Positions 21,868 to 31,016 of a stretch of 41,445 bases of DNA are shown in pieces; position 1 is the first letter of the stretch, and each line of letters starts with the position of its first letter. The stretch spans positions 1 through 41,445 of the forward strand of contig JANMZR010000133.1 in NCBI GenBank assembly GCA_031383555.1, in the 5' to 3' direction. The stretch comes from JANMZR01 sp031383555 (GTDB lineage: Bacteria > Bacteroidota > Bacteroidia > Cytophagales > Spirosomataceae). The translations under genes and the position numbers were made by a program. The notes beneath the pieces were generated by a model. The model was not told the DNA's origin and made no database searches. It saw only the letters and a list, made by a program, of their open reading frames with translations.

Positions 21868-24855
21868 TTAAACCAAAGCTTCCCAAAGCACCTCAACTGC
21901 ATGTAAAGCTGTTTTACCTGTTCCATCATGTATTTGGTGTCTACAAGACGTGCCGGATGCTGCTATTATTGTGTTTTTATCCAAATTCCTAATAGCAGGA
22001 AAAAGCACCAATTCGCCAATTTGATTGGAAATTTCAAAATGCTCTTTTTCATAACCAAATGAACCGGCCATTCCACAGCAGCCTGATGGAATTATCTGCA
22101 CTTCATAGTTTTCTGGCAAACTCAATGCTTTTTTAGCCGGCACTAAACCAACTATTGCTTTTTGTTGGCAATGACCGTGCAATTTTACCAGTTTTTTCTC
22201 TGTAGAAAAACTTGATTTGGAAATTCTTTTGGCATCAATTTCTTTTGAAATAAACTCTTCAATTGTAAATACATTTTTAGCTAAATTTTTAGCTTTTTCT
22301 ACTAAATGTTCATCTACTAAGTCAGGGTATTCGTCTCGAAATGTTAAAATGGCTGAAGGTTCAATTCCAATGAGGGGATGGGTTTCCGAAACAATTTCAG
22401 ATAATAATTCTACATTTTTATTGGCTAGTTTTTTGGCATCATTTAACATGGCTTTTGAAAGTTGCGGTCTGCCAGATTCAACATGGTTGGGAACAACTAC
22501 CTCGTAACCAAGTTTTTGCAAAAGTTTTACTGCCTTTATTCCAATTTCAACATCATTGTAATTAGTGAATTCGTCTATGAAAAGATAAACTTGGTTTGAG
22601 GTATGAGGTATCAGGTTTGAGGCTTTATGCTGATACCTCATACCTGATACCTGATTACTATTGCACATATCCTTAAACCAACGCAGAAAAGTGTGCTTCG
22701 CTAAAAGCGGCATCGTTCTATCTGGGTGAAAGCCAACCACAGTATTGGCAATTTTTCTTAAAAAAGGAGTTTCAAATATAAAATTATAGGCCCAAGGAAT
22801 ATAAGAAAATATTTTCGACAAATTAGAAAAATTAGCTACTAATCTACTTCGAATTGGCACACCATTTTCTTTATAGTATTGGTGCATAAACTCCATTTTC
22901 AATTTCGCCACATCAACATTTGAAGGGCATTCGTTTTTACAACCTTTGCACAACAAACATAAATCTAGGACCTCTTTTACGTCTTTTGCTGTGGTGGCCC
23001 CAAAACTGCTCCCATGGTTGGTGTCCTCACCAACTACACCAACACCATTTGTCAAATACTCCCTCAATATATTAGCCCTTGCCCTTGTAGTTTCCTTTTC
23101 ATTGCGAGTAGCCATAAAGCTTGGGCACATGGTTCCACCACTTGCTGGAGTCTTTCGGCAATCACCTGAGCCATTGCATTGTTCGGCGTGTTGTAGGATA
23201 TTTTGATTTTGAAAACGGAAGGTAGTTTTTGGTACAAGTACTTCTTTATCAGCCTCATATCTCAAAAAAGTATCCATAGGAGGCGTATCTACTATTTTTC
23301 CAGGATTAAACACATTAAACGGATCCCAAATATGTTTGATTTGTTTCATCAACCCATAGTTATGCTCACCTACCATTTGCTTAATAAACTCACCTCGCAA
23401 GCGACCATCACCATGCTCTCCAGATAGCGAACCTTTATATTTTTTAACTAATACCGCTATTTTTTCCGCAATCATTCGAAATTGCCGATGTCCTTCCTTT
23501 GTTTTTAAATTGATAATTGGACGCAAATGTATCTCGCCTGAACCCGCATGCGCATAATGCACTGAATACATGTTGTTTGCTGTCAAAATTTCATTGAATT
23601 CTCCTATAAAATCAGGCAAATCATTTACATCAACTGCGGTATCTTCAATTACAGCCACTGCTTTTTCATCACCTGGGAGGTTAGATAGTAAGCCTAGCCC
23701 AGCTTTTCTTAAATCCCAAACCCTTTTGGTATCAGCTCCAGTAACCAATGGAAAATGATATCCTAGACCCACTGCACGCATTTCGGCTTCCATGCCATTG
23801 GCTTTTTCTTGAATTTCAGCCAAATTTTCAGACCTAAATTCCACAACTAAAATAGCACCTGGGTCGCCCTCTACAAAAAAGCGATTTTGACTTTGTTCCT
23901 TATTGGCTTTTGTACATTCCAAAATATAATGGTCCATTAATTCAGAGGCAGTTGGTTTGTATTTTATAGCAATTAAATTGGCTTTTAATGACTCAGCTAC
24001 TGAATTAAAATGAACACATGAAAGGCCAATTATACTGGGGGGGAGATCGTTGACATGAAGTTTTATTTCTGTCAAAAAACAAAGTGTACCCTCCGAACCA
24101 GCAATTAACTGGCACATATTGAAGGGTTTAGCCTTTTCTGTAAAAGGCTCACAGTCCAAAAGCATATCTAGAGCATAACCAGTATTTCGGCGCTCAACGG
24201 TTGGCTTTGGAAATTCTCTACGAATTTCTTGCCTATTAAAATCATCGATTAAAATGTCTCTTGTTTTTTCATAAATTTCACTTTCCAACCCTTGTTTATG
24301 AAAATGATTCAAATCTAAATCACCAAATATAGCTTCTGTACCATCCGCCAAAATAGCATTGACCTCTAAAACATGCTCCCGAGTTGATCCATAAACCACC
24401 GAATTTGAACCACAGGAGTTATTTCCTACCATTCCGCCAATCATAGCACGATTAGCTGTGGAGGTTTCTGGCCCAAAGAACAGGCCATGTTTTTTCAATT
24501 CTATATTTAACACATCACGTACAACACCTGGCTGTACTCGTACCCAATGTTCTTTTTTATTAATTTCTAATATTTTGGTAAAATTCTTAGAGACATCAAC
24601 AATAATCCCATTACCAACTACTTGCCCAGCTAAGGATGTGCCAGCGGTTCGAGGGATAATTGATGTTTTATTTTCTCTTGCAAATTTGATTAGTTTCTTA
24701 ATATCCTCAACAGATTTTGGTATTGCCACCGCCAAAGGCATTTCCCGATATGCCGATGCATCGGTTGCGTAAATAGTCCGCATAAGGTGATCATAATGTA
24801 ATTCGCCCTCGATTTCACAACTAATTTCTTTTAATTTTTCTAGAATAACAGTCAT
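21868..24855 (-). CDS. FAD- and Fe-S-containing 2-hydroxyacid dehydrogenase (YdiJ/D-lactate dehydrogenase type)
   Basis: A 995-residue protein. Residues ~20-240 form a PCMH-type FAD-binding domain (IIPRTAGTSLAGQVVGNGIIVDVSKNF; NRAMIGGMVGNNSCGSNSVVYG). A FAD-oxidase C-terminal domain follows, with HYAHAGSGEIHLRP and SGEHGDGRLRGEF. A ferredoxin-like region has two cysteine clusters (CNGSGDCRKT...CPSF near 557 and CLLCKGCKNECP near 631). The CCG-type domain ends with SGCCGMAGSFGYEKEH near 921. Such enzymes oxidise D-2-hydroxyacids such as D-lactate, glycolate or D-2-hydroxyglutarate and pass electrons to quinone or another carrier. Residues ~733-756 are odd: they are encoded by a palindromic repeat. 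A TATTTTTG -7-like box is at 24897-24890. Confidence 0.92.
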   Translation of the reverse strand: MTVILEKLKEISCEIEGELHYDHLMRTIYATDASAYREMPLAVAIPKSVEDIKKLIKFARENKTSIIPRTAGTSLAGQVVGNGIIVDVSKNFTKILEINKKEHWVRVQPGVVRDVLNIELKKHGLFFGPETSTANRAMIGGMVGNNSCGSNSVVYGSTREHVLEVNAILADGTEAIFGDLDLNHFHKQGLESEIYEKTRDILIDDFNRQEIRREFPKPTVERRNTGYALDMLLDCEPFTEKAKPFNMCQLIAGSEGTLCFLTEIKLHVNDLPPSIIGLSCVHFNSVAESLKANLIAIKYKPTASELMDHYILECTKANKEQSQNRFFVEGDPGAILVVEFRSENLAEIQEKANGMEAEMRAVGLGYHFPLVTGADTKRVWDLRKAGLGLLSNLPGDEKAVAVIEDTAVDVNDLPDFIGEFNEILTANNMYSVHYAHAGSGEIHLRPIINLKTKEGHRQFRMIAEKIAVLVKKYKGSLSGEHGDGRLRGEFIKQMVGEHNYGLMKQIKHIWDPFNVFNPGKIVDTPPMDTFLRYEADKEVLVPKTTFRFQNQNILQHAEQCNGSGDCRKTPASGGTMCPSFMATRNEKETTRARANILREYLTNGVGVVGEDTNHGSSFGATTAKDVKEVLDLCLLCKGCKNECPSNVDVAKLKMEFMHQYYKENGVPIRSRLVANFSNLSKIFSYIPWAYNFIFETPFLRKIANTVVGFHPDRTMPLLAKHTFLRWFKDMCNSNQVSGMRYQHKASNLIPHTSNQVYLFIDEFTNYNDVEIGIKAVKLLQKLGYEVVVPNHVESGRPQLSKAMLNDAKKLANKNVELLSEIVSETHPLIGIEPSAILTFRDEYPDLVDEHLVEKAKNLAKNVFTIEEFISKEIDAKRISKSSFSTEKKLVKLHGHCQQKAIVGLVPAKKALSLPENYEVQIIPSGCCGMAGSFGYEKEHFEISNQIGELVLFPAIRNLDKNTIIAASGTSCRHQIHDGTGKTALHAVEVLWEALV
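22600..22644. repeat. Palindromic repeat element inside the dehydrogenase gene
   Basis: GGTATGAGGTATCAG at 22600-22614 is perfectly complemented by CTGATACCTCATACC at 22630-22644 around a 15-base centre. Further partial copies of ATACCTGAT extend to about 22655. It lies in frame within the FAD/Fe-S dehydrogenase and encodes a stretch unlike the rest (YQHKASNLIPHTSNQ and flanks), between FKDM and VYLFIDEFTNYND. Low-complexity TACCTGA/TGAGGTA motifs and strong self-complementarity suggest a REP-like element. Confidence 0.7.
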
Positions 24856-25635
24856 TAAAATATCTATGTGTATTATTTAAATTATTGAGCAAAAATATTA
24901 AATTAAAAATTGCCCATTTGAAACAAAAAATAAAAACAATAACCCAAACAAACCAATTAAATAACTAAGCTTTTTGGCAATTTTTAGTACATGTTTTGTG
25001 TAAGAAAATAATTTTCAAAGATACATTATTTAGGGTCGAATTTATAAATTTCATATTTTGACAGATTTTTTTTGCGTATTTATATAATTGCATTCTTATC
25101 ATTATTACAATTTTAATTATTTCTTTATTAAAATAGTTTCATTTTTACAACTGTAGTTGGGTAATTTCAAATGCTATAAAATTGAATTATTTATAGATTT
25201 ATATTACTATTTTAGGAAGTGTAAATAGGTTACTTAGAACAACTTAGGCATAATTTAAAGAAATAGTAAAATTATTTTAAAATAGTAAATATTAGAATAA
25301 TACAACAAATAACACTATTTATTTAAAAAATTAAAACAATAAAAAGCTGTTTTACTACTTGCTAAGTTGGAAATGTGTGTAGAATATCCAATCTTGTATA
25401 GTCAACTCGAATTATTAATTCAATACAATTAGTACTTGTATTTACAAGTTTGCGGTAATTAAATATTTTTTATAAAAAATTGAATTTTATAAATAAAAGA
25501 GCCAAATTTGCATTCTAAAGGAAGGTTTATTTTTGAATTAATTTAATTATTTTAATAATTGTCAAACAATTAATTAGAAGCTTTCCAAATAATTTTTATT
25601 TTTTCCAATTTTCAACTTTTTCAAATTTTTAACCT
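24856..25635. other. 780-bp A+T-rich intergenic region upstream of susC
   Basis: No open frame of note, no RNA gene and no terminator hairpin was recognised on either strand. It separates the divergent dehydrogenase and susC genes and must hold both promoters. A possible susC promoter is TTG at 25480-25482 with CAAATTTG at 25503-25510 (20-base spacer, TA of the -7 box replaced by CA), giving a leader of over 100 bases. Confidence 0.5.
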
Positions 25636-28600
25636 ATGATGGATCATTATTTCAAATGGTTTAACCGCACCGAGCGGCTAGTTTCAGTAAAAAATAGCCT
25701 TAAAGCTATGTTTTTTGCTGTTACGATTTTGATATCTTCGAGCATTTTTGCTCAGGAAACTTCAGTTTCTGGTAAAATTACTGACGCTGCGGATGGCACC
25801 GGAATTCCAGGAACAAGTATTGCTATTAAAGGTACTACTAGAGGCGTAGTAACTGATGTAAACGGCGCTTTTAAAATCTCTTTACCTGCGGGAGCAACTT
25901 TAGTAGTGAGTTCTGTGGGTTACTTAACACAATCTATTTTTGTTGGTAGTAAATCAACTGTTGATGTTGCAATGGCTTCCGATGCTAAAACTATTGAAGA
26001 GGTAATAGTAGTAGGTTACGGTACACAAAAGAGAAAGGAAATTTCAGGAACTGTAACTAGTTTAGGTTCTAAAGAATTCAACTCTGGTATTGTAACAAAC
26101 CCATTACAAGCCGCACAAGGTAAAGTAGCAGGTTTGGTTATCACTCAATCATCAGGCGATCCTAACTCACGCCCAACTGTTCGTTTGCGTGGAACAGGTT
26201 CTTTATCAGCTGGTTCTGAGCCCTTATACGTTATTGATGGAGTAGTAGGTGCACCTATTGAGAACATTGCCCCAGAAGATATTCTTTCGATGGATGTTCT
26301 ACGTGATGCTTCATCTGCAGCTATTTATGGCTCAAGAGGTTCTAATGGTGTAATATTAATCAACACAAAACGTGGTAAATCTGGTGCTACAACACTAAGT
26401 TATAATGGTTTTGTGGGTGTTGAAAATATTTCACAACGCCCAGATTTATTAAATGCTGCTCAATTTAGAGAGGCAGTTAAAAAATTTGGTGCTAATACTA
26501 CCGACTTAGGTGCAGATACAGATTGGTTAGACGTTATTACTCGCCAAGCCAAAAGTCAAAACCATAATGTAGGTGTGTCAGGTGGTTCTGAAAACTTCTC
26601 ATACCGTGCTTCAGTTGGTTATTTAGACCAAGTGGGAACTTTAATCGGTTCTGGAAAAGACCGTATCAATGCACGTTTGAATATGGATTCAAAAGCGTTA
26701 AATGGGAAATTGAATTTGAGGTATAACTTTTCTGTTTCGCAATCAAATGGACAAATTGCTCGTGATAGAGCATTAGGAATGGCGTACAATATGCGCCCTA
26801 CTGATCCTGTATATGAGTCGCCAGGTGTTTATTTCCAACAGCCAGGTACGTTTTCTAGCTTTAACCCATTGGCAATTGTTGAAAACAATACAAGAAATGA
26901 GAAAACCTTGGATATGTTAGGAAATGTTCAAGCATCTTATAATTTAACAAACGATTTAGTTTTCAAAGTTTCAGGTACGCTTCGTACTCAAGGTAGAGAT
27001 ACTGATGAATATATCAAAAGAGTATCAAATAAAGACACTCCAAACTTATTAGGAATAAATGGAGGAAATTCAGCTTCAAGAGCGTATTTTGATGAAAACG
27101 ACACACAGTTGGAGACAACCTTAAATTATGTAAAATCATTTGGTTCATCTAGTTTTACTGCACTTGGGGGCTATACTTACCAAGATGTAATTAGAAGTGG
27201 TTTTGGTGCTACTAATGCCAACTTTTTAACAGATGCATTTGGAGCTAACAACTTAGGTGCAGGTGTTGGTATTTTACAAAACAATGCTGGCCTTGGCTCA
27301 GGCAAAAATGAATATAAATTAATATCCTTTTTAGGACGTTTAACTTATGGCTTAAATGATAAGTATTTTGCAACTGTGAACTTACGTCGTGATGGATCTA
27401 CTAAATTTGGAGATAACAACAAATGGGGCTTCTTCCCTTCAGTTTCTGTAGGTTGGGCAATTAATAAAGAGAATTTCTTGAAAAATATTCAGGCAATTGA
27501 TAACATGAAAGTAAGAGCGAGCTGGGGTAGAACTGGTAACTCTGAAGGTATTGGTCCTTTATTATCTCGTTCAGTTTGGGGTGTTAATGGTTCATATTAT
27601 AATCCAGATACTGACAGCAACTTACCTTCTTATGGAATTCAATCTAACGCTAACCCTGATTTGAAATGGGAAGTTAATGAGAACTATGGTATTGGTATAG
27701 ATTATTCATTGAGTAAAGGTAAAGTTTCAGGATCGTTAGACTGGTACACAAGAGCTACTAAAGACCTTCTTTATGTGGTAAATGCACCGCAAGAGGCAGG
27801 CTTTGTATTTCCAACAATTTTAGCGAACATTGGTAGTATGCAAAACAAAGGAGTTGAAGCTACCTTAACTTACCAAATTGCTCAAAAGAATGATTTTGAG
27901 TGGTCTGCAACTTTAGCGGCCTCAATCAATAAAAATGAGGTAACGGCTTTAGGTAACTCAAAGTTTAAGGGAGCAAAAAATATTTTTTTAACTACTAGCT
28001 TAGGATCTAACATTCGTGGAACCTCAGCAGTTGATTTCTCCGTATTAGAAGTAGGTCAACCTGTAGGCGTATTTTATGGTTCTGTAGTTACTAGTATTGA
28101 TGATAAAGGAAAGTATATTTTTAAAGACCTCAATGGAAATGGTAAATTTGATCCAACTGATGATCGTACTTATTTGGGTGATCCAAATCCTTTCTTTGTT
28201 GGTGGCTTAACTAATAATTTAAAGTATAAGGCTTTTGATTTAATGTTTCAATTCACTGGTAACTTTGGTTCAGAAATTATGAATACAAATAGATTGCTAA
28301 ACGGTCGTCAAGATGGTCGTGTACCATTAGGTGAGAATGGATTGGTTTCTACTTTAACTTCTAAAGTGAACGATGAAAGAACAATTTCAATGGATTACTA
28401 TGTGGAGTCTGGAAATTTTGTAAGACTAAACAACGCATCCTTTGGATATACTTTTCCAAATGCTATTGGTTTATTGCGTAGGGCAAGAATATATGTAGCT
28501 GGTAATAATTTGGCTTTATTCACTAAATATACTGGTGTTGATCCTGAAGTTAGCCAAGAATTGAAATTGGATGGTAATAGACGTGCTCCTGGTGTTGATG

Positions 28601-28659
28601 TAAAAGAGACTTATTATAAAACACGAGGATTTACAGCTGGGTTAAATTTATCATTCTAA
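25636..28659 (+). CDS. SusC-family TonB-dependent outer membrane transporter
   Basis: A 1007-residue SusC/RagA-type transporter that imports large substrates such as glycans or peptides across the outer membrane using TonB energy. An N-terminal signal (membrane segment AMFFAVTILISSSIFAQ) precedes a carboxypeptidase-regulatory-like domain (SGKITDAADGTGIPGTSIAIK). The TonB box/plug entry EEVIVVGYGTQKRKEISG is near residue 122. The SusC signature LYVIDGV and SIYGSRGSNGVILI-type plug end are present (AAIYGSRGSNGVILINTKRG). A 22-strand barrel follows, ending in the aromatic TAGLNLSF. The two Met start codons at 25636 differ little; an internal start near the signal peptide is possible. It is paired with susD downstream. 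The substrate is not readable. Confidence 0.96.
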   Translation: MMDHYFKWFNRTERLVSVKNSLKAMFFAVTILISSSIFAQETSVSGKITDAADGTGIPGTSIAIKGTTRGVVTDVNGAFKISLPAGATLVVSSVGYLTQSIFVGSKSTVDVAMASDAKTIEEVIVVGYGTQKRKEISGTVTSLGSKEFNSGIVTNPLQAAQGKVAGLVITQSSGDPNSRPTVRLRGTGSLSAGSEPLYVIDGVVGAPIENIAPEDILSMDVLRDASSAAIYGSRGSNGVILINTKRGKSGATTLSYNGFVGVENISQRPDLLNAAQFREAVKKFGANTTDLGADTDWLDVITRQAKSQNHNVGVSGGSENFSYRASVGYLDQVGTLIGSGKDRINARLNMDSKALNGKLNLRYNFSVSQSNGQIARDRALGMAYNMRPTDPVYESPGVYFQQPGTFSSFNPLAIVENNTRNEKTLDMLGNVQASYNLTNDLVFKVSGTLRTQGRDTDEYIKRVSNKDTPNLLGINGGNSASRAYFDENDTQLETTLNYVKSFGSSSFTALGGYTYQDVIRSGFGATNANFLTDAFGANNLGAGVGILQNNAGLGSGKNEYKLISFLGRLTYGLNDKYFATVNLRRDGSTKFGDNNKWGFFPSVSVGWAINKENFLKNIQAIDNMKVRASWGRTGNSEGIGPLLSRSVWGVNGSYYNPDTDSNLPSYGIQSNANPDLKWEVNENYGIGIDYSLSKGKVSGSLDWYTRATKDLLYVVNAPQEAGFVFPTILANIGSMQNKGVEATLTYQIAQKNDFEWSATLAASINKNEVTALGNSKFKGAKNIFLTTSLGSNIRGTSAVDFSVLEVGQPVGVFYGSVVTSIDDKGKYIFKDLNGNGKFDPTDDRTYLGDPNPFFVGGLTNNLKYKAFDLMFQFTGNFGSEIMNTNRLLNGRQDGRVPLGENGLVSTLTSKVNDERTISMDYYVESGNFVRLNNASFGYTFPNAIGLLRRARIYVAGNNLALFTKYTGVDPEVSQELKLDGNRRAPGVDVKETYYKTRGFTAGLNLSF

Positions 28660-28798
28660 AAAATATTTTAATAGCGATTTTAAAACATAAACATAAATAT
28701 TTGGTTATGTCAAAAGGTTATCAATCAATTTGAATATACAGATAAAACAAACTCCAAGTTTATAAAATAAATATCAAATTTTTAAAATTTAAAAAAAC

Positions 28799-30259
28799 AT
28801 GAAAAAATACATTTTTAAAGCAATTGCCGTAGGTATGTTATCTACATTTGCCTTGCAATCGTGTACCGATCTTACTGAGCCTAATTATGACTCAATTGAG
28901 GCGGATGATTTCTTGAAAACAGACGCACAACTAGCGGCGGCATTAGGGCCTGCCTATGGTGGTTTTAATGGAATCACTTGGGACTGGTTCAATACTCAAG
29001 AGGCTACTACAGATGAAGTAATATTTCCTACACGTGGTGGTGACTGGTTTGACAATGGCGACTGGTTACAATATTCACGTCATACTTATACTGCAAGTCA
29101 TGGTCCAATTAATGGAATGTGGGGCTTTGTTTTTGGAAATATCTCAACTATAAATTCTCTTGTTCCCAAAGTTGCCAATAATAAAAAAGCTGTTGATGAA
29201 TTACGTGCAATTCGGGCAATTTATTATTATATGGCTATTTCTACATTTGGAAATGTGCCTATCGTTACAAAAGATGGTGAGGCTGCCGGCACAAAAACAC
29301 GTGCAGAAGTATATGCATTTATCGAAAAGGAATTAGTTGAATCAATACCTAGCTTACCAACAACCAAGGTTTATTCTAAAATGAATCAAGATGTTGCTAA
29401 TATGTTATTAGCTAAATTGTATTTGAATGCTAAAGTTTATACAGGCACTGCCCAATGGCAAAAAGCTTTGGATACGATTAGTAAAGTTACTGGTAACTAT
29501 ACTTTAGAAGGAAATCAATTGTTCAATTTCTCAGTAAATAACAAAGGTTCTAAGGAAAATATTTTTGCCATCCCTTATAATAGTATTTCATCAGGTGATA
29601 TGAACTTCCATATGAGAACATTGCACTACGCCAACCAGTTAACTTATGGTTTAGGTAATGCACCTTGGAATGGTTTCTGTACTATGGCAGATTTTTATAA
29701 CTCATTTGACGATACAGATTTACGTAAGAAAATGTGGATCGTAGGACAACAATATAACGCTGCTGGTGCTAAATTGAAAGATGCAAAAGAGCAAGATTTG
29801 GCTTTTACAATTGATTTCGAAAAAGATCAAATGACTGACAAGGACGCTGTTTACCAAATAGCGGGTCCTCGTGCTCAGAAATATGAGATTCAAACCAACA
29901 ACCCACGGGGAGGTCAAGACAACGACTTTGTTTTCTTCCGTTTGGCAGATGCTATATTGATGAAAGCAGAAGCTTTACTTTGGTTAGGTAAAGAAGCTGA
30001 TGCTTTGGTTGAAGTAAATAAAATAAGAAAAAGAGCTGGTGTTGCTGATTTCACAAAACTTACTGCAGAAACTTTATTAGCAGAAAGAGGTCGTGAATTG
30101 GCCTTGGAATGCTGGAGACGTGAGGATATGATTCGTTATGGTACTTTCTCGAAAGAGCGAAAGTTCATGAAGAATACCGATAAGAACAAAGAATTGTTCC
30201 CTATTCCTCAGCCACGTATTGATGGAAATCCATTGTTGAAGCAAAATCCTGGATATTAA
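28799..30259 (+). CDS. SusD-family nutrient-binding outer membrane lipoprotein
   Basis: A 486-residue SusD/RagB-type lipoprotein forming the lid of the SusC pore on the cell surface. The signal ends in the lipobox ALQSC (Cys22), followed by TDLTEPNYDSIEADDFLKTDAQ, the normal SusD start. TPR-like helices include VDELRAIRAIYYYMAISTFG, MNQDVANMLLAKLYLNAKVYTG and the conserved DNDFVFFRLADAILMKAEALLWLGK. The C-terminus ELALECWRREDMIRYGTF followed by ELFPIPQPRIDGNPLLKQNPGY is diagnostic. It begins 139 bp after susC. A strong terminator follows directly, so this is a two-gene unit with no SusE, enzyme or regulator attached. Confidence 0.96.
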   Translation: MKKYIFKAIAVGMLSTFALQSCTDLTEPNYDSIEADDFLKTDAQLAAALGPAYGGFNGITWDWFNTQEATTDEVIFPTRGGDWFDNGDWLQYSRHTYTASHGPINGMWGFVFGNISTINSLVPKVANNKKAVDELRAIRAIYYYMAISTFGNVPIVTKDGEAAGTKTRAEVYAFIEKELVESIPSLPTTKVYSKMNQDVANMLLAKLYLNAKVYTGTAQWQKALDTISKVTGNYTLEGNQLFNFSVNNKGSKENIFAIPYNSISSGDMNFHMRTLHYANQLTYGLGNAPWNGFCTMADFYNSFDDTDLRKKMWIVGQQYNAAGAKLKDAKEQDLAFTIDFEKDQMTDKDAVYQIAGPRAQKYEIQTNNPRGGQDNDFVFFRLADAILMKAEALLWLGKEADALVEVNKIRKRAGVADFTKLTAETLLAERGRELALECWRREDMIRYGTFSKERKFMKNTDKNKELFPIPQPRIDGNPLLKQNPGY

Positions 30260-30280
30260 TATTATATCTTTCGAACTTTA

Positions 30281-30317
30281 AAATAGGCAGATTCATAAAA
30301 TTTGAATCTGCCTATTT
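30281..30317 (+). terminator. Terminator after susCD
   Basis: A 15-bp perfect stem (AAATAGGCAGATTCA at 30281-30295, TGAATCTGCCTATTT at 30303-30317) with a 7-base loop is followed by a T-run, 22 bp after the susD stop codon. Confidence 0.93.
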
Positions 30318-30340
30318 TTTTGTAATTTTTATTTTCAAAT

Positions 30341-31015
30341 ATGTTGAAATATATTATAATATTTTCCAATTTTACTATTCTGTTTTCTTGTAAAAAAGAG
30401 GAGATAATAGTAGATCCATGTCTACTAAATCCGTTGGAGAATAATGAAAAATTAAAGAGCATAACCAATCTTGAATTAAAACATAATTTGGATAGCTCTT
30501 CTATTCAACTTTATACAAATTACAGTGCTACATCTATGAAAATGGAGAATTATTTTTTAGTTAGAAATGGTTCACCAATATTGAAATATAATTTTTTTAA
30601 AGAATCAGAAATTATAAATTGTAATGGGGTAGATATCGCAGAATATTATAAAGCAGAGGATTATGTTGAGTTTTTCAAAACTGCAAAATATGTGAAAAGG
30701 ATTTGGAAAAAAGAGCGAAGCAAACAAATAGAATCAATAGGAACTTGCGGTACACTTAAGCCTTTAGTTGACTTGCCATATTTTGTAAAATTAAATGCTA
30801 ACCTTGATAAATTTTCTTGGAAATCATTGATTTACCAATATAAATATAAAGATCAAACTGTTTATTATGGTATTTACACACCTATAGACAGGAAGGATAC
30901 AAAATATGTTGGCTTTGCTGCTATGAATTGTGAAGGAATAAACTTGCAAGAAAAACCAGATTGGAACCAAGCGGATTTTCTGGCCAATGCCATTTTAGAA
31001 AGGCAAATTAGATAA
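30341..31015 (+). CDS. Hypothetical lipoprotein
   Basis: A 224-residue protein that I do not recognise. The N-terminus MLKYIIIFSNFTILFSCKKEE is a lipoprotein signal with lipobox LFSC (Cys17) and a charged +2/+3 stretch. The rest is a mixed alpha/beta sequence with several Cys (PCLLNP, INCNG, GTCGTL, MNCEG), many Lys and Tyr, and no known motif. It starts 24 bp after the susCD terminator, so it needs its own promoter. Its stop codon lies 2 bp from the stop of the convergent Kelch-like gene, and no terminator separates them. Confidence 0.6.
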   Translation: MLKYIIIFSNFTILFSCKKEEIIVDPCLLNPLENNEKLKSITNLELKHNLDSSSIQLYTNYSATSMKMENYFLVRNGSPILKYNFFKESEIINCNGVDIAEYYKAEDYVEFFKTAKYVKRIWKKERSKQIESIGTCGTLKPLVDLPYFVKLNANLDKFSWKSLIYQYKYKDQTVYYGIYTPIDRKDTKYVGFAAMNCEGINLQEKPDWNQADFLANAILERQIR

Positions 31016-31016
31016 T

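Noticed and set aside
24856..25635. tRNA or small structured RNA in the long gap
   Set aside because: No cloverleaf-like pattern or strong hairpin with loop signature was found by eye; composition is very A+T-rich.
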